The notes beneath the pieces are model-generated. The model made no database searches, was not told the DNA's origin, and worked only from the letters and a program-made list of their open reading frames with translations. Positions 10,151 to 21,596 of a stretch of DNA of 64,000 bases are shown here, piece after piece. Source of the stretch: Sthenelais limicola (taxonomy: Eukaryota > Annelida > Polychaeta > Phyllodocida > Sigalionidae). Positions within the stretch are counted from its first letter, which is position 1; every line of letters starts with the position of its first letter. The stretch lies in NCBI GenBank assembly GCA_942159475.1, contig OW804096.1, forward strand, positions 13,193,871-13,257,870, read 5' to 3'. The position numbers were made by a program, and so were the translations under genes.

Positions 10151-10375
10151 GGTTCAGATTTTTGGAAAATGTACAATTGGCAGGTCTACAAGTTAAGACA
10201 ATTTTGCTAAATTAGGCTGTAAAATGATGATTTCAGAATATATCAGAGTATTATTTGTTATAGAGTATCTGTTTTGCTATGTTAAACTGCATTTTAAAGC
10301 TCATTTCTGTCTTAAATGTGGGTTATTTGAGAGAATTGGTGAGGGCAAATTGTACATTTTCTGAAGATCTGACCC
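10151..10375 (+). mobile_element. M1-family MITE (subtype B)
   Basis: M1 elements are about 235 bp with imperfect ~28-bp terminal inverted repeats beginning GGGTCAGATTTTCAGAAAAT, no coding capacity and a 4-bp target duplication. This copy is complete but aged and shows no clean duplication. Subtype B has ctgaaaaatga..aat in the first third and aaactgcattttgaagctca in the middle. Confidence 0.85.
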
Positions 10376-10380
10376 ATATA

Positions 10381-11040
10381 ATTATAAGTCAACAATGAGT
10401 AAATTTGGTAAAATACTGAGAAGGCAGCAGCTTTAACAGAATCCTTCCAGACTTGTATGCAGCGCGACCTGGTGGTGATGTTATTCCTCACCAATAAATA
10501 ATATATAGCCATGATATCATATCTTCTTCATTATCATTACGGCTCCTCATCCATGAATATAGATGGGCACTAAGGGTAATGTATCTCCTGCCTTGTATAA
10601 ACACATATTAGCAGCAAGGAGATCAAGATCTGGAACCTATAAATCTTATTAGGACCACCTAGTCCACTGGCACTGGTCTTCCATCAGGGGCAGTATTATA
10701 GAGAGAGGTACTGGAGGAGAGGTGAGATGAGGTAAGGGATAGATAGACATGGGTGCTGAGATGCATGGCAAAAAACTGAAATCAGTTTTGTACCATTCAT
10801 ATTGATACGGGGTGGGGGTAAAGGTATGGTATATAAATTGACCCTAAAATTTGATTTTCAATGATGATCATGTCCAGAAACTAACCAATATTTTTAAATT
10901 GATATTATCTCATCCATATACTTCAAATATGTAAATCTAATGATATCAGTGAACGCGAAAGACAAAACCTCTATATATCCATAGTCAGGTAATAGTTCCA
11001 AAACTCGCCACCACTGAACAGCGCACAAATAGGCTTGAGA
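10381..11040. other. No gene recognised
   Basis: About 660 bp of AT-rich DNA without a motif or a shared repeat that I can see. Confidence 0.4.
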
Positions 11041-11125
11041 ACTATTTAAAGCTCATTTCTGTCTTAAATGTGGATTTTTTGAGGATTAAGGAAGGCGAAT
11101 TGTAAATTTCCTGAAGATCTGACCC
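11041..11125 (+). mobile_element. M1 fragment (3' third, subtype B)
   Basis: Only the part from taaagctcatttctgtc to the right end (gatctgaccc) remains. Confidence 0.75.
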
Positions 11126-11169
11126 TTATTATAACCAGATACTGGCTGTAACATTTGTTGAAGACCCGC

Positions 11170-11250
11170 AATGTGCAGATATTTCTATTCAGCCCTATTT
11201 CACACTGTATTTAATTAAGTCGAAATAAAAGAATTGTCAATCAATCAAAA
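11170..11250 (+). mobile_element. LINE/SINE-like 3' tail
   Basis: The sequence ends in gaaataaaagaattg followed by tcaatcaatcaa, an AATAAA-like signal plus a short tandem tail. The body upstream is too degraded to recognise. Confidence 0.4.
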
Positions 11251-11773
11251 TTTAGTCATTGTTTTACCTATATGCATTAGGGGCCTGTATTATAAGCTAA
11301 TAAAAGATTATTCCTTCTAATAGGAATAGCCTATACACACCACATTAATGGCGGGTAGAATCTTTATTCCTACCCATATTCCTACCCATCCGTACCCATA
11401 TATATCCGCAGCAGGTCTCCAAGGTGAACAGATATATCTAATATTGGTCCCAATACCACTGAAGCTCCAGGGTTGTCATGCAGTTATGGGTATTTAGTAT
11501 AGGGAGACCTGAATGTGTGCACTTGGCGTCTGTGACGTAATACACATGAATGAGAATGAGGCAGTATTCACATGTTGGATCATAGATCAATACAAGGACA
11601 TTATCTAGCATGTGTCCCACATGAAAGCCCCTTTGTAGTGGTATACAATTTCTGAAATAGTCTATTTGCATCAGTCCGGCTAGGATGGGGAAAGTGTACA
11701 GGATTCATATGGTCTTACATGTGTCCAAATGGCTTAGTATTCGATCTTCTTGAACCAAATTCGTAATGATATT
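11251..11773. other. No gene recognised
   Basis: The only local structure is a short direct repeat of tattcctacccat near 11370. No coding signal. Confidence 0.4.
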
Positions 11774-12178
11774 TGTGATGTGTTCCAGGAAAATGAGTCA
11801 CAAGTCGCAAAATTGATATTTTTCAAAGTGTTGTTTTCACTAGCTGATCTTTTTATTGAAATGTTCTGATTTTTAGAGAGTTTAGTACTTATAGTCATAT
11901 AAATCTATGTACCAAATGTCAGGACATTGTATTAGATATATTCTTGCGTTTTGCAAGCCATTGCATGGAGTATATTTGATTACTTTACTGGTAGTTACCC
12001 ATCCAGAAACATTGCACACTTTTTTTCAAAAATGAAAATATCAAACTTAGAACATAACAACACTGTGTCCTAGTGTTGACTCCCAATGGAATCAACGTGA
12101 TCTCCTTTTTTCAAATATGGTGATATCTCAAAATTCATATTTTGCTACTTATGACATCTTTTCCTAAAACGGATCACA
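11774..12178 (+). mobile_element. M2-family MITE, complete
   Basis: M2 elements are about 400 bp. They begin TGTGATGTGTTCCAGGAAAA and end in the inverse (actcattttcctgaaacacatcaca), and the inner part of the terminal repeat contains tcacaagtcgcaaaa. The left terminus here is clean; the right one is altered (ttcctaaaacggatcaca). The middle has the ccatccagaaacattgca and tggaatcaacgtgatctcc blocks that mark the family. Confidence 0.8.
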
Positions 12179-12180
12179 TA

Positions 12181-12209
12181 TGTTGTTGTTGTTGTTGTTG
12201 TTGTTGTTG
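12181..12209. repeat. (TTG)n microsatellite
   Basis: Nine to ten TTG units directly abut the right end of the M2 copy, so the array grew at the element boundary. Confidence 0.9.
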
Positions 12210-12386
12210 AAAGGTTGTATGGGGAGAATACATTTCAATTTGAATGTACATGAAAGAATACAAATGTACATTTCTGCTGAGCAGATATTCACATGCGCTG
12301 CCATAACATCACAGAACACCAGAACATTACAGAAGTATACATGCAATATCTCTCGGTGGCCAATTACTAGTAAACTAGTTGAATAA

Positions 12387-12621
12387 GGGTCAGATTTTCA
12401 GAAAATGTACAATTGGCAGCTGTACAGATTTAGTCAATTCTGCTAAATTAGGCTGCAATTTGGTCAATACTAGGTAAATTCCAGTATATTCGGCATTGCA
12501 TTGATTCTAGCAATATGTTTGGTTATGTTGAACTGTATTTTGAGCTTTATTTTCGTCTGAAATTTGGGTTATTTGAGAGAATTGGCAAAGTTGAATTGTA
12601 CATTTTCTGAAAATCTGACCC
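12387..12621 (+). mobile_element. M1-family MITE (subtype A), complete
   Basis: Close to the family consensus at both ends. Subtype A has ggctgcaatttggtcaatac in the first third and gcattgattctagcaat in the middle. Flanks ATAA and ATAT do not form a duplication. Confidence 0.9.
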
Positions 12622-12639
12622 ATATACTCTAAAGCATTA

Positions 12640-12800
12640 GCTTAGAAATGTATTTAATACACGGTCTTGAAATTTGGTACACGTATTTATATGACTCGGG
12701 GCATTAGATATAATCCACAAATGAGAATATTCATTCAAAGAGATCTTGTCAATAAATCACTTTGAAAAATATCATGCGCCTTGTGACTCATTTTCCTGAA
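12640..12800 (-). mobile_element. M2 fragment
   Basis: It has the ttgaaatttggtaca block, the agagatcttgt block, then ccttgtgactcattttcctga. It covers the terminal ~160 bp of M2, and the outermost bases are lost. Confidence 0.65.
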
Positions 12801-13370
12801 GGTACAGATCATCCGAATATCCGGCCGAATGTACATTTGCCGGCGCCATGCCCCATGCATGTCCTAGATATTAAACTATGGTAAATATATTTTGTTGATG
12901 TCTTATAGAAAGGAGAAAGTGTAATGAAAGGGAGATAAAAGAGACAGATAGCAGCTGAAGTGAGAAGTTATGGGAAAATATTTCAAACATTTCACTGCGC
13001 TTGGTGGCAAAGGAGGAGAGAGGCAGTGTGTCTTGCTCCCCAAAATAGATTAATAAAATAAGATAGATATTCCAATCAGAGTCCAGAAATGGAACTCATA
13101 CCTAGTGTAAAAAGGACATGTTGGTCTAGTCTATATGTCTATATCGGTTATAAGTTGCCAGTAACTGTATGATAGACCTTCACCAATCCTCTCATATGAT
13201 CTACAATTAAAGCTGCAGTCTCTGCTATTATGACAAACAAAGTCTAACCAAATGTATACATATTATATCCTATTGGACTGAATTTATCATTATTCTGCTG
13301 CTGTTAATATATATATTTATTATACGCGCATGCTATATGAGAAGTGCTATAAGTGGGGTGCTATAAAAAT
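12801..13370. other. No gene recognised
   Basis: AT-rich sequence with no repeat seen elsewhere in the window. Confidence 0.4.
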
Positions 13371-13372
13371 AG

Positions 13373-13397
13373 TCATATAGGATGCGTCCTATATGAA
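13373..13397. repeat. Short perfect palindrome
   Basis: TCATATAGGA and TCCTATATGA, 10-bp arms, are separated by TGCG. Immediately downstream (13443-13487) ggatgtaaacaaatccccg occurs twice with 6 bp between. Confidence 0.7.
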
Positions 13398-13784
13398 TGT
13401 AGTTGTCTAAAAATAGCTCTGTTTATATGCTTCGCGGAGCAATGGATGTAAACAAATCCCCGCGAAGGATGTAAACAAATCCCCGAGATCGGTAATCCAC
13501 CCGTGATTCTGGTACTATGATTAGAGAAATACATAATAAAAATCCCATCATTAAATAGAGCAATACATTCTCTATTGAATGATATAAATTTTATTAATGT
13601 AGCTAAAGAAATGGCTGCGATATGAACGTTTTAAGTCAACAATATAACTTGGCTAATAACAGGGCTGTCAGTGGGGCTGACAGTGGGGCTGGCAGCGGGG
13701 CAGCGGGGCTCTCTGAGACTTCTTTAATATTTTTTCAGTGATATCTGATAACATATGATCAAATTTTATGCACATATAATAAAT

Positions 13785-13929
13785 ATAGAATGGAACTCGC
13801 TGGCAATAATCGAAAGTTTATAGGACTTGATTCGTCCACATAAGCACTCTGCCTACGGCATCGTGCTTATGTGGACGAATCTCGTCCTATAAATTTTCGA
13901 TTATTGCCAGCTCGTCCCATTCTCTCTAT
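13785..13929. repeat. Long hairpin (62-66 bp arms, 15-nt loop)
   Basis: The left arm 13785-13847 and right arm 13863-13929 are near-perfect inverted copies with about five mismatches and small length differences. The core ggcaataatcgaaa..ttataggac and the inner attcgtccacataagcac are exact. Both arms end in ATAG/CTAT next to a (TA)n run. It could be a foldback element or an RNA hairpin. Confidence 0.85.
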
Positions 13930-13989
13930 ATATAGTGGGTCTGCCCGATAATAGCATGACAAAGCTGCCGTACAAATACAACAAACATA

Positions 13990-14073
13990 ACCTAAAGAGA
14001 TCCTGTGAAAAAAACACTTTGAAAAAAAATATTTTGCGACTTGTTACTCATTTTACTGGAAAACATCATATAT
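13990..14073 (-). mobile_element. M2 fragment (one terminus)
   Basis: It has the agagatcctgtg block, ttttgcgacttgttactca and ttttactggaaaacatca. Only the terminal ~80 bp remains. Confidence 0.65.
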
Positions 14074-14136
14074 TGGTCTCTCTACAACCTTCAAAAGCTG
14101 ATAACCTAGCTTACCAAGACACAACCGAGACGAAAC

Positions 14137-14346
14137 AGTCTAGACGAAACCTCAGATCAGATAAGAATAGTATCTCAGTGATTGGACGCCCACTTTGCTA
14201 ATCGGTTTCCTAGCCTAGGACTAGGCATTCTAATTGGATTATAATGATATTTTGCAGTCTTAATGAAATTCTAAGGCCACTTTGTCGTTTGACGTTAGAG
14301 CCTTTCCCTCCGTTTGAAGGGACTCTCTCATCTTTGGGCCTAGACT
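14137..14346 (-). mobile_element. M4-family MITE, reverse orientation
   Basis: M4 elements are about 130-220 bp with a short terminal repeat AGTCTAGGCCCAAA / TTTGGACCTAGAGT. They contain accgcaaaatgtcattat and gaaaccgattagtg. This copy shows the inverse blocks (ctaatcggtttcctag, gatattttgcagtct, tttgggcctagact). Two internal blocks are tandemly related versions of the same 40-bp sequence. Confidence 0.75.
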
Positions 14347-14824
14347 GGAAACAGTAGAACCATTCTTCATTTATTTCACTTGAACATGTTTGCCATCATG
14401 CAATGATGAAGGAAAAACATTCCTTTCAACATGGCCTTTATTTGGAACATGAATTGAAACAGCATGAGCAGGCATAGCAAGACATCCAACAGGCTCACTA
14501 ATGAGGACATGGAAAAACAATGAAATATGTACACCAAGTTCCTATTACAATTTCGTTGCAAATTTTACAATGAAGTTTGTTTATTGGGTTTGACAACAAC
14601 ATTACGGTTGCTCATTTTTAACATTGTTACTATTACTCATAACTATTTTCGATTTTATAAGAAAACGAATGAATATCAGTTGAATTGACACCAAAGTTAG
14701 ACCGAAATCAGCTGAAAACTCCACTTAAACCCAATTGTAGTAACTCAACAAACCTAACCCACACAGAACCCACAAAGCATTTTTAGAAACATTTTTTCCT
14801 GGACTAGCTCAGGTGAACATAGTA
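14347..14824. other. No gene recognised
   Basis: AT-rich; short ORFs only, without motifs. Confidence 0.4.
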
Positions 14825-15057
14825 GGGTCAAATCTTCAAAAAATCTACAATTGACGGCTGTACACATTTAGTAAATTCTGCTAAATTAGACTGCAATTGA
14901 GCCAATACTAGATAAATTCGTATATTCGGCATTGCATTGATTCTAGCAATCTGTTTGGTTAGGTTGAACTCTATTTTTGAACTGTATTTTCGTCTGGAAT
15001 TGGGTTATTTGAAAGGATTGATGAAAGTAAATTGTACATTTGCTGGCGACTTCACCC
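14825..15057 (+). mobile_element. M1-family MITE (subtype A, D-type right end)
   Basis: Flanked by a perfect 4-bp duplication AGTA (14821-14824 and 15058-15061). The right end is the alternative ctggcgacttcaccc type instead of ctgaaaatctgaccc. Confidence 0.92.
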
Positions 15058-15526
15058 AGTAATGCAGTTGTTTCTTACGCTTGGGAACAAGCAACAAGTG
15101 CATGTTAATGGCAGCCAGCAAAGCAGACTGTATGAAAGATTAATCTTTCCATTTGTTTAACCTTAGGCATTTAATTTATACACTTCGTGTGGCATGCCAG
15201 GTCGGGCAGCCATGCCATGCCGCATGCCAACACTAGCTCAGCCTTGGATGGCCCCAGCATGCATGCATGGCCATTCGTAGCTGGTGCTATAGAGAGGAGA
15301 GGGGGGGGGGGGGGAGAGAACAAACTGTGGGGGGGGGGGGGGGGGTGGGGAGGACCCTGCTGAAACCACTATAGGTAGGTAAATGGTATAAATGCCTAAT
15401 GATAAGGCTCATGATCTTGACTTCAGTGGGTCCTTTTCTTAATTTAAATGTTATGACCCGACAGAACCTAAATTTTATATAGACTTCTGATATCTTTATT
15501 TGTTGTGAGGAAGTGGATCGCTATAT
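15058..15526. other. No gene; poly-G runs
   Basis: Holds a gcatgcc-rich patch (about 15190-15270) and two G homopolymer runs of about 15-17 bases at about 15300 and 15330. Confidence 0.5.
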
Positions 15527-15754
15527 GGGTCAGATTTTCAGAAAATGTACAATTGGCAGCTGTACACATTTAGAAAATTCTCCTAAATTAGGCTGAAAAA
15601 TGAAGAATATCGGGTATATCTGAGTATATATTGGTATCGCATTGATTTAAAGTATCAATTCTGTTATGTTAAACTGCATTTTGAAGCTCATTTTTGTCTT
15701 AAATGTGGGTTATTTGAGAGGATTGGTGAAGGTGAATTGTACATTTTCTGACCC
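15527..15754 (+). mobile_element. M1-family MITE (subtype B)
   Basis: Flanked by ATAT on both sides. The right inverted repeat lacks eight internal bases (ttttctgaccc). Confidence 0.9.
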
Positions 15755-15830
15755 ATATATCGGGGGAACTGGAGATGTAATCGATGTTGATACAGGAAGG
15801 CTCTTAATAAAGTTGATGTTGTTTATTTAA

Positions 15831-15870
15831 ACTCCAGACTTTCGGGCTTACTTGCCCTTCTTCAGGAGTA
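15831..15870 (-). ncRNA. Hammerhead-ribozyme-like motif
   Basis: On the minus strand, in type I order: stem I strand ACTCC, core CTGAAGA (consensus CUGANGA), stem II GGGC/GCCC (15844-15847 with 15054-type partner 15854-15857) around a 6-nt loop, GAAA, then GTC as cleavage triplet and GGAGT closing stem I. Stem III is essentially absent, as in minimal hammerheads of Penelope-like elements, whose terminal repeats carry such motifs. The sequence resembles such a terminal repeat remnant. Activity is inference. Confidence 0.45.
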
Positions 15871-16412
15871 ATGTTTTTATTTGTTATATTATATAAGTAG
15901 CCTCAGCATGGCTGAGAAAAGTGTAAGCAGCATAATGCGGGAGTATTATTGCAATAAGGGTGAGAAAGTCTTGTGCCCCTCTGATCTACCTCCACCAACC
16001 CCCCACTAGCCACCTAACCTCGGCTATACCCCCTTCCACCATCAACCCCCCCCCCCTCCCTCCAACCCTTATAAAACTCCCCCAGATAGATCTACCACTG
16101 CATGCCATTAAACTCTCCATCAATACAGGGCAATTTCCACCAGATCCATTTATATTAGCAAGGGAAGAAAGGCAGTGGTCATCGAGCCATTATAGATCGG
16201 TGTGATTAACTTGAAATAAACAAGTGCTAAAATGCAATGCATTCTCCTTGCATTCACTTCCCTCTCTAACTGGTTGCGTGATCGGTAACAGGAACTTGCG
16301 TTTTAGTCACTGCGCATGTCTGAAGTATAGGATTATGGGCTTGAACTTGAGTGGAGTCGACTGCGCATAATTGATGACCATTTCATTGGTAGTATGGAAT
16401 AACTATCAGTCT
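15871..16412. other. No gene recognised
   Basis: Contains a C-rich patch near 16040-16060. The 81-residue ORF 15960-16205 has no motif. Confidence 0.4.
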
Positions 16413-16415
16413 CCT

Positions 16416-16594
16416 GGTCCTGGGTATGACCATAAAGTGACTTTCTGTCTCTTTTCTCTGTCTCTCTCTCCCTTCTTCTCTATCTCTATTTCCTGGGTAT
16501 GAACATAAACTGCCTCCCTCTCAGCTCTCCCGCCCTTGATATAGCACTTTAATGTGTTGATAAGGGCGTAAAGCAACCAATCTCACTCACTCAC
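16416..16594 (+). repeat. R5 repeat
   Basis: R5 is a repeat of about 180-255 bp. It consists of two copies of a ~68-bp unit starting cctgggtatga.cataaa.tg with a CT-rich interior. A unique 3' part follows (agctctcccgcccttgatat, then gttgataagggcgtaaagca), and the end is a (CTCA)n tail. The tail suggests a reverse-transcribed element. Other copies are at 28653, 48109 and 48883. Confidence 0.8.
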
Positions 16595-16940
16595 CTACCA
16601 GTCTCTGTCAGAAACCAAGAGTGGAATGTAAGTAAAAACATCTTAAAGAAAAATATTCGGAGAAATGATATTTTATAGAAGAGACTGATGAACTACTTGT
16701 GAAGTTGTTTGTAAAACAAGAAACAGATAACAGTTAGTATATTAGACTTTTTATTGTTTAATGTTTACGATTTGTGTCAACTTAATTTAACTTTAATTTC
16801 CGTTTCCAAGGGAAATGATTCTCGAATTCCGTTACTTGTGAATGCTAGGGAGCAGGTAGCTGTACATACAAGTCTCTGCATTTATTACATGATAAGACAA
16901 ACATCATGGCCAGTCCTTGTCCACACTGCCATACTTGAAT
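16595..16940. other. No gene recognised
   Basis: AT-rich; no shared repeat. Confidence 0.4.
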
Positions 16941-17175
16941 GGGTCAGATTTTCAGAAAATGTACAATTGGCAGCTCTACACATTTAGTAAGTTCTGTTAA
17001 ATCAGGCTGCAATTTGGTCAATACTAGGTAAATTCGAGTATATTCGGCATTGCATTGATTCTAGCAATCGGTTTGGTTAGGTTGAACTAAATTTTGAACT
17101 TTATTTTCGTCTGAAATTTGGGTTTGTTGAGAGGATCGGTGAAGCTGAATTGTACATTTTCTGAAAATCTGACAC
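16941..17175 (+). mobile_element. M1-family MITE (subtype A)
   Basis: Complete; the right end is gacac instead of gaccc. Flanks GAAT and ATAT do not match. Confidence 0.88.
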
Positions 17176-17900
17176 ATATGCACACTGTGCTACCGTAAAT
17201 CCTTGATGCTTTCGCAGTTAGGCAAACAAACAGTCCCCATGTCAATAGATCTCAGTATCCAACACCTTCACCACAGGAGTTCACACAGATTAGCAAACAT
17301 CTGTGATGATATCTAATGACAAAGAGAAGACATTTTAGCCTGATGCTTATCAATGATTGACAACTTTCTGGGTGATCCACTTTTTCCGAAAACGTATTAC
17401 GTGATGGAAGTAGTTCCTGTATCAATACGCCACACATATGCAGACAACAACTAAACAACTTTAGGCAAAAGAGGTCCGTATTTTCATACAGACACGTTCA
17501 TTGTAACAACTTCTTGCAGTTTGGCACGGTGTGGCATGGTATGGCACGGTGTGGCATGGTATGGGTTTAAGCTTTTCAAAAACGATCATGTTGAACTGTA
17601 TTCTAAACATCAGCTTGGCCACAGGTAACACAGGGTGAGCATGTATTGACAAAAGGCTGACTGTTAAATGCTCAGTAGCTAAATGCCAACATTTAACTGG
17701 GAACTGCTCTTTTAGCATGACATGTTTACCACTCTACTTTCTCAATTCAATTACTGGGCGACCATTGCGTGATGGCCAGTCAAGTTTCCAACTCTCTGCA
17801 TGTCTACTGCCTTCCTCTCTACTCTTTTAGCTAATGACTAGCTCTCTCTCATTCTAATTTAAACGGACTGAGCATTGGCGTTCTCTCTTCCTCTCTGTCT
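17176..17900. other. No gene recognised
   Basis: Contains a small tandem patch at 17523-17563 (ggcacggtgtggcatggtat units). Otherwise unremarkable. Confidence 0.4.
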
Positions 17901-19370
17901 CGTTCGTCGTTAATTCCGCTCTCTCTCTATCTCTCCTTTGTTATCTCCTGTCTCTCTAGCTTTCCTTTGTTATCTCCCCTCTCTCTCCCTCCTTTGTTAT
18001 CTCCCCTCTCTCTCTATCTCTCCTTTGTTATGTCTTTCTCTCTCTATCTCTCCTTTATTATCTCCCCTTTCTCTTAATCTCCCTTTTTTATCTCCCCTCT
18101 CTATCTCTCCTCCTTCATTATCTCTTTCTCTCTATATATTTCCTTTGTTATCTCCCCTCTCCCTCTGTCTCTCCTTCGTTATCTCCCCTCTCTCTCTCTA
18201 TCTCTCCTTTGTTATGTCTTTCTCTCTCTATCTCTCCTTTGTTATCTCTTTCTCTCTCTATCTCTCCTTTGTTATCTCTTTGTCTCTCTCTCTCCTTTGT
18301 TATCTCCCCTCTCTCTCTATCTCTCCTTTGTTATCTCTTTCTCTCTCTCTATCTCTCCTTCGTTTTTCTTTCTCTCTCTATCTCTCCTTCGTTATCTCTT
18401 TCTCTCTCTATATCTCCTTTGTTATCTCCCCTCTCTCTCTATCTCTCCTTTGTTATGTCCCCTCTCTCTCTATCTCTCATTTGTTATCTATTTCTCTCTC
18501 TATCTCTCCTTCGTTATCTCTTTCTCCCTCCCCCCCTCTCACTAACATCTCGTTCTGTCTTCTTCTTTTCTCTCGTTCTCTCTCTCTCTCTCTCAATCTT
18601 TCTCCCCCTTTCACTTTCATTCCCTTTCTCTTTCTTCTTCCCGTCTCTCTTTCTCTTCTCCTCTCTCACTCTGATTCTATCTTCCTCTCTCGCTCGTTTT
18701 TTCTTCCTCTGTCATTCTCGTTCTTTCTTCTCTCTCTCATTAGAGTTCTATTCTCTTTCTCTCATGTTCATTCACTCTCTTTCTCTCTACCTCTTACTCT
18801 CGTTCATGCTTCCTCTGTCACTCCATCTCTGTCTCTATCTGCTGTATGTATGTGTTTCTCCCTCTTGTTCTCTCTGCCTGTTACACTGTCATTCTCTCTG
18901 TCCATCCCTCATTCTCTCTTCCTTCCCACTCCCGGTCTCTCTTCCTCTCTCCCTCATTTTCTTTCTTCCTCTGTATCCCTCTCTCCCTCATTTTCTCTTC
19001 CTCTCACATTCTTACATTATTACTTCTTCTTCTCTCTTCCTTACTATCCCTTCTTTTCCTCGCCCATATCTTTCCTTCTCTCTCCCTCTCTCTCCCTCCT
19101 CCTCTGTTCCCCTCTCCTTCTCTATTCCTCTCTCCTTTTCCTTTTCTCTTCCTCTCCAATGCCAAAGTCATCCTCTGTGAATTGACCCTGTTTCTATCCC
19201 TCTTTTCTGTCTCTTCTTCTTTGACTAACTTCTCTCTCTGTCCCTCTCTGCCTTCCTATATCTCTGCCTATCTCTCTGTCTCTCTGACTGTCCCTCGCTT
19301 TGCCTATCTCCCTCTCTCTGTCTCTGTCTTCTGTCATTCCTACCAACTTCTTTCCTACTCCATGACCCCT
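17901..19370. repeat. CT-rich minisatellite and polypyrimidine tract, ~1.5 kb
   Basis: The first 630 bp is a 22-35-bp tandem unit of the form ctctctatctctcctttgttatctc. The rest decays into degenerate CT-rich DNA. Nearly all purines are on the minus strand. The long Ser/Leu-rich ORFs over it (415, 323 and 182 residues) are low-complexity read-through in several frames at once, so they are not genes. Confidence 0.95.
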
Positions 19371-19459
19371 TGCTCAATAGCAACCACCACCTGAACCTGA
19401 ACCTGAACCACCACCAATGAAACATGGATATAGTAACTCTTCAGATGTAACACGATAAT

Positions 19460-19687
19460 GGGGGAACTCGCCAGAAAATGTACAGGTCACCTTCACCAAT
19501 TCTCTGAAATAACCCAAATTTCAGCCTAGTTCAAAATACAGTTTAATTGAACCAAACTGATTGCTAGAATTAAAACAATGCCGAATATACTCGAATGTAC
19601 CTAGTATTGACCAAATTGCAGCATAATTTAGCAGAGTTTTCTAAATGTGTACAACTACCAATTGTGCATTTTCTGAAAATCGGACCC
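19460..19687 (-). mobile_element. M1-family MITE (subtype A, D-type end)
   Basis: Reverse orientation; the left boundary is the ggg.gaactcgccag end. No duplication (TAAT/TAGA). Confidence 0.85.
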
Positions 19688-20492
19688 TAGAACTGACATC
19701 CCCGTAGACAGGCTTGTTATAGAGGGGTATGACAGTCACGCAGTGGCCCCCAACACAACCAGCTGCAGGCCTCAGGTTACCGCCACATTGTGCTGCATCT
19801 TCTGACACTCATTCACATTCCCTGGAAGTCACTCGATCTCTATTTCAGTGCTGGTGTGTGTTAATGTCTGGCATATTTGAATGTCTATTTCCAATGGGAG
19901 TTTTTTTTAGTAAAATTTATTTTTGACTCATTGTCGATACATTGTTATTTTCAAGAGATGTAAAACAAATGATTTATAATGTACAATGTTCCTACAGACT
20001 TTAACCATTAAATTTCTCTTCAATATATTTTACTTCTATATTATCATAATCAATTGACATTTAACTTATTTTTGGATTTTTGCCCCCAAGATGTTACCAG
20101 TTTCCATGGCAAACTGATATATATACCAGTATACGAGATTTGCATACCTAGCTAGAATAGGTAAATATACTTGTTTCCCTCCTTAAAGGGCTTTGCACTT
20201 TGGTGTATACCAACACACCTCGATCAATATACATGTATAGGTTAATTTCCCTCATTATCGCCCCGTTCTGCTTTAGCCCACTGATTCAGCCTCAGGATCT
20301 TGTGAAACTTAAAAACAGTTATAACTTCAGTCATTTCAAAGAGCGAATTTGAAAAGATTATTTTCGTTGAAATAGTTTGAAAGCACTTTTAAGTAAAGAA
20401 TCGGATATTTGCATGCACTGTTCTTAAGGAAACTCGATTTGGCACAATTTACCAGCCCCAAATAGCTTTGCCTTCTTATAATATTATTAAGA
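19688..20492. other. No gene recognised
   Basis: About 800 bp of AT-rich DNA; no shared repeat seen. Confidence 0.4.
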
Positions 20493-20697
20493 GGGTCAGA
20501 TTTTCAGAAAATGCACAATCTACAGTTCTACACATCTATCAACTACTAGATATATCTGAGTATATTCTCTATTGTATTTATTCAATACATCTGTCTGGTT
20601 ATGTTGAACTGTATTTTTAACCTAATTTTCTTCTTAAATCTGGGTTATTTGAGAGGCTTGGTGAAGGCCAATTATACATTTTCTTGCAACTTCATCC
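20493..20697 (+). mobile_element. M1-family MITE (subtype C, D-type right end)
   Basis: Perfect 4-bp duplication AAGA (20489-20492 and 20698-20701). Subtype C has ctacagttctacacatctat near the left end and ttcaata.atctgtctggt in the middle. The copy is short because about 30 bp are deleted in the first third. Confidence 0.9.
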
Positions 20698-20952
20698 AAG
20701 AATAGTGTTATCACTAGGAGGAATCTAATGTTTTTTTTCTTTTCTAGTGGTTTAACCTTCAGCAGGGCTACCAACCATTTTAAATTCATTTGTTCTGATT
20801 ATTTGTTTGTAGGTAGTTAGAAATCGATGGTATGTTTACATGTACTATGTACTATTGTTCCTCATTTGTTTTGATGACTGTGCTTAATTTTAGATTAGAT
20901 TGAATCCCGTAGACACACCTGTATCTCGGACAACTATTCAACCTGTATACAT

Positions 20953-21176
20953 GGGTCAGGGCGGCAGAAGATGCACAATCGACAACTCTAAACATCTACT
21001 AATTCCTGCTAGATTCCCCTGTGATTTGATAAATAACAGGTATTTCTAAGTATATATTTTGGTATTATATTAATTTAAAAAAATCTGTATATGAAACCTA
21101 AAATTTGCACTTAAAATCTCGACTGAAATTTAGATTATTTGAGAAGACAAATTGTACTTTTCTGACTGCTTGACCC
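20953..21176 (+). mobile_element. M1-family MITE, diverged
   Basis: Both termini are recognisable (gggtcagg and cttgaccc). Flanks ACAT and ACAC differ by one base. Confidence 0.75.
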
Positions 21177-21201
21177 ACACAGGAGCAGGGCCAGGACTAT
21201 A

Positions 21202-21441
21202 GGGTCCGATTTTCAGAAAAATGTACAATTCAACTTCGCCAATCTTCTCAAATAACCCACATTTCAGACGAAAATAAGGTTCAAAATACAGTTCAACCTA
21301 GCTAAACAGATTGCTAGAATCAATGTTATGCCGAATATATACTCGAATTTACATATAGTATTGACCAAATTACAGCCTAATTAAGCATAATTTGTTAAAT
21401 GTGTACAGCTGCCATTTGTACATTTTCTGACAATCTGACCC
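21202..21441 (-). mobile_element. M1-family MITE (subtype A)
   Basis: Reverse orientation, complete; no clear duplication. Confidence 0.88.
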
Positions 21442-21596
21442 AGTGGTTGGTGCATGGGGAGTAGCAAGCTGGCAAGGTCTGAAAACCAAACAAAGCAATC
21501 AGGATAAGGCTGAACATGCAAGTTGGCCATGTCTACCTGAAAGCATCTCATAGCAGGCCCTGTTTACTCTGAACCTCCATTAGCTGCCCCGCCAAT

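Noticed and set aside
13935..14201. 88-residue ORF
   Set aside because: Runs across an M2 fragment into an M4 copy; no motif.
17938..19185. 415- and 323-residue Ser/Leu-rich ORFs
   Set aside because: They overlap in several frames over a CT-rich tandem repeat; composition alone keeps the frames open.
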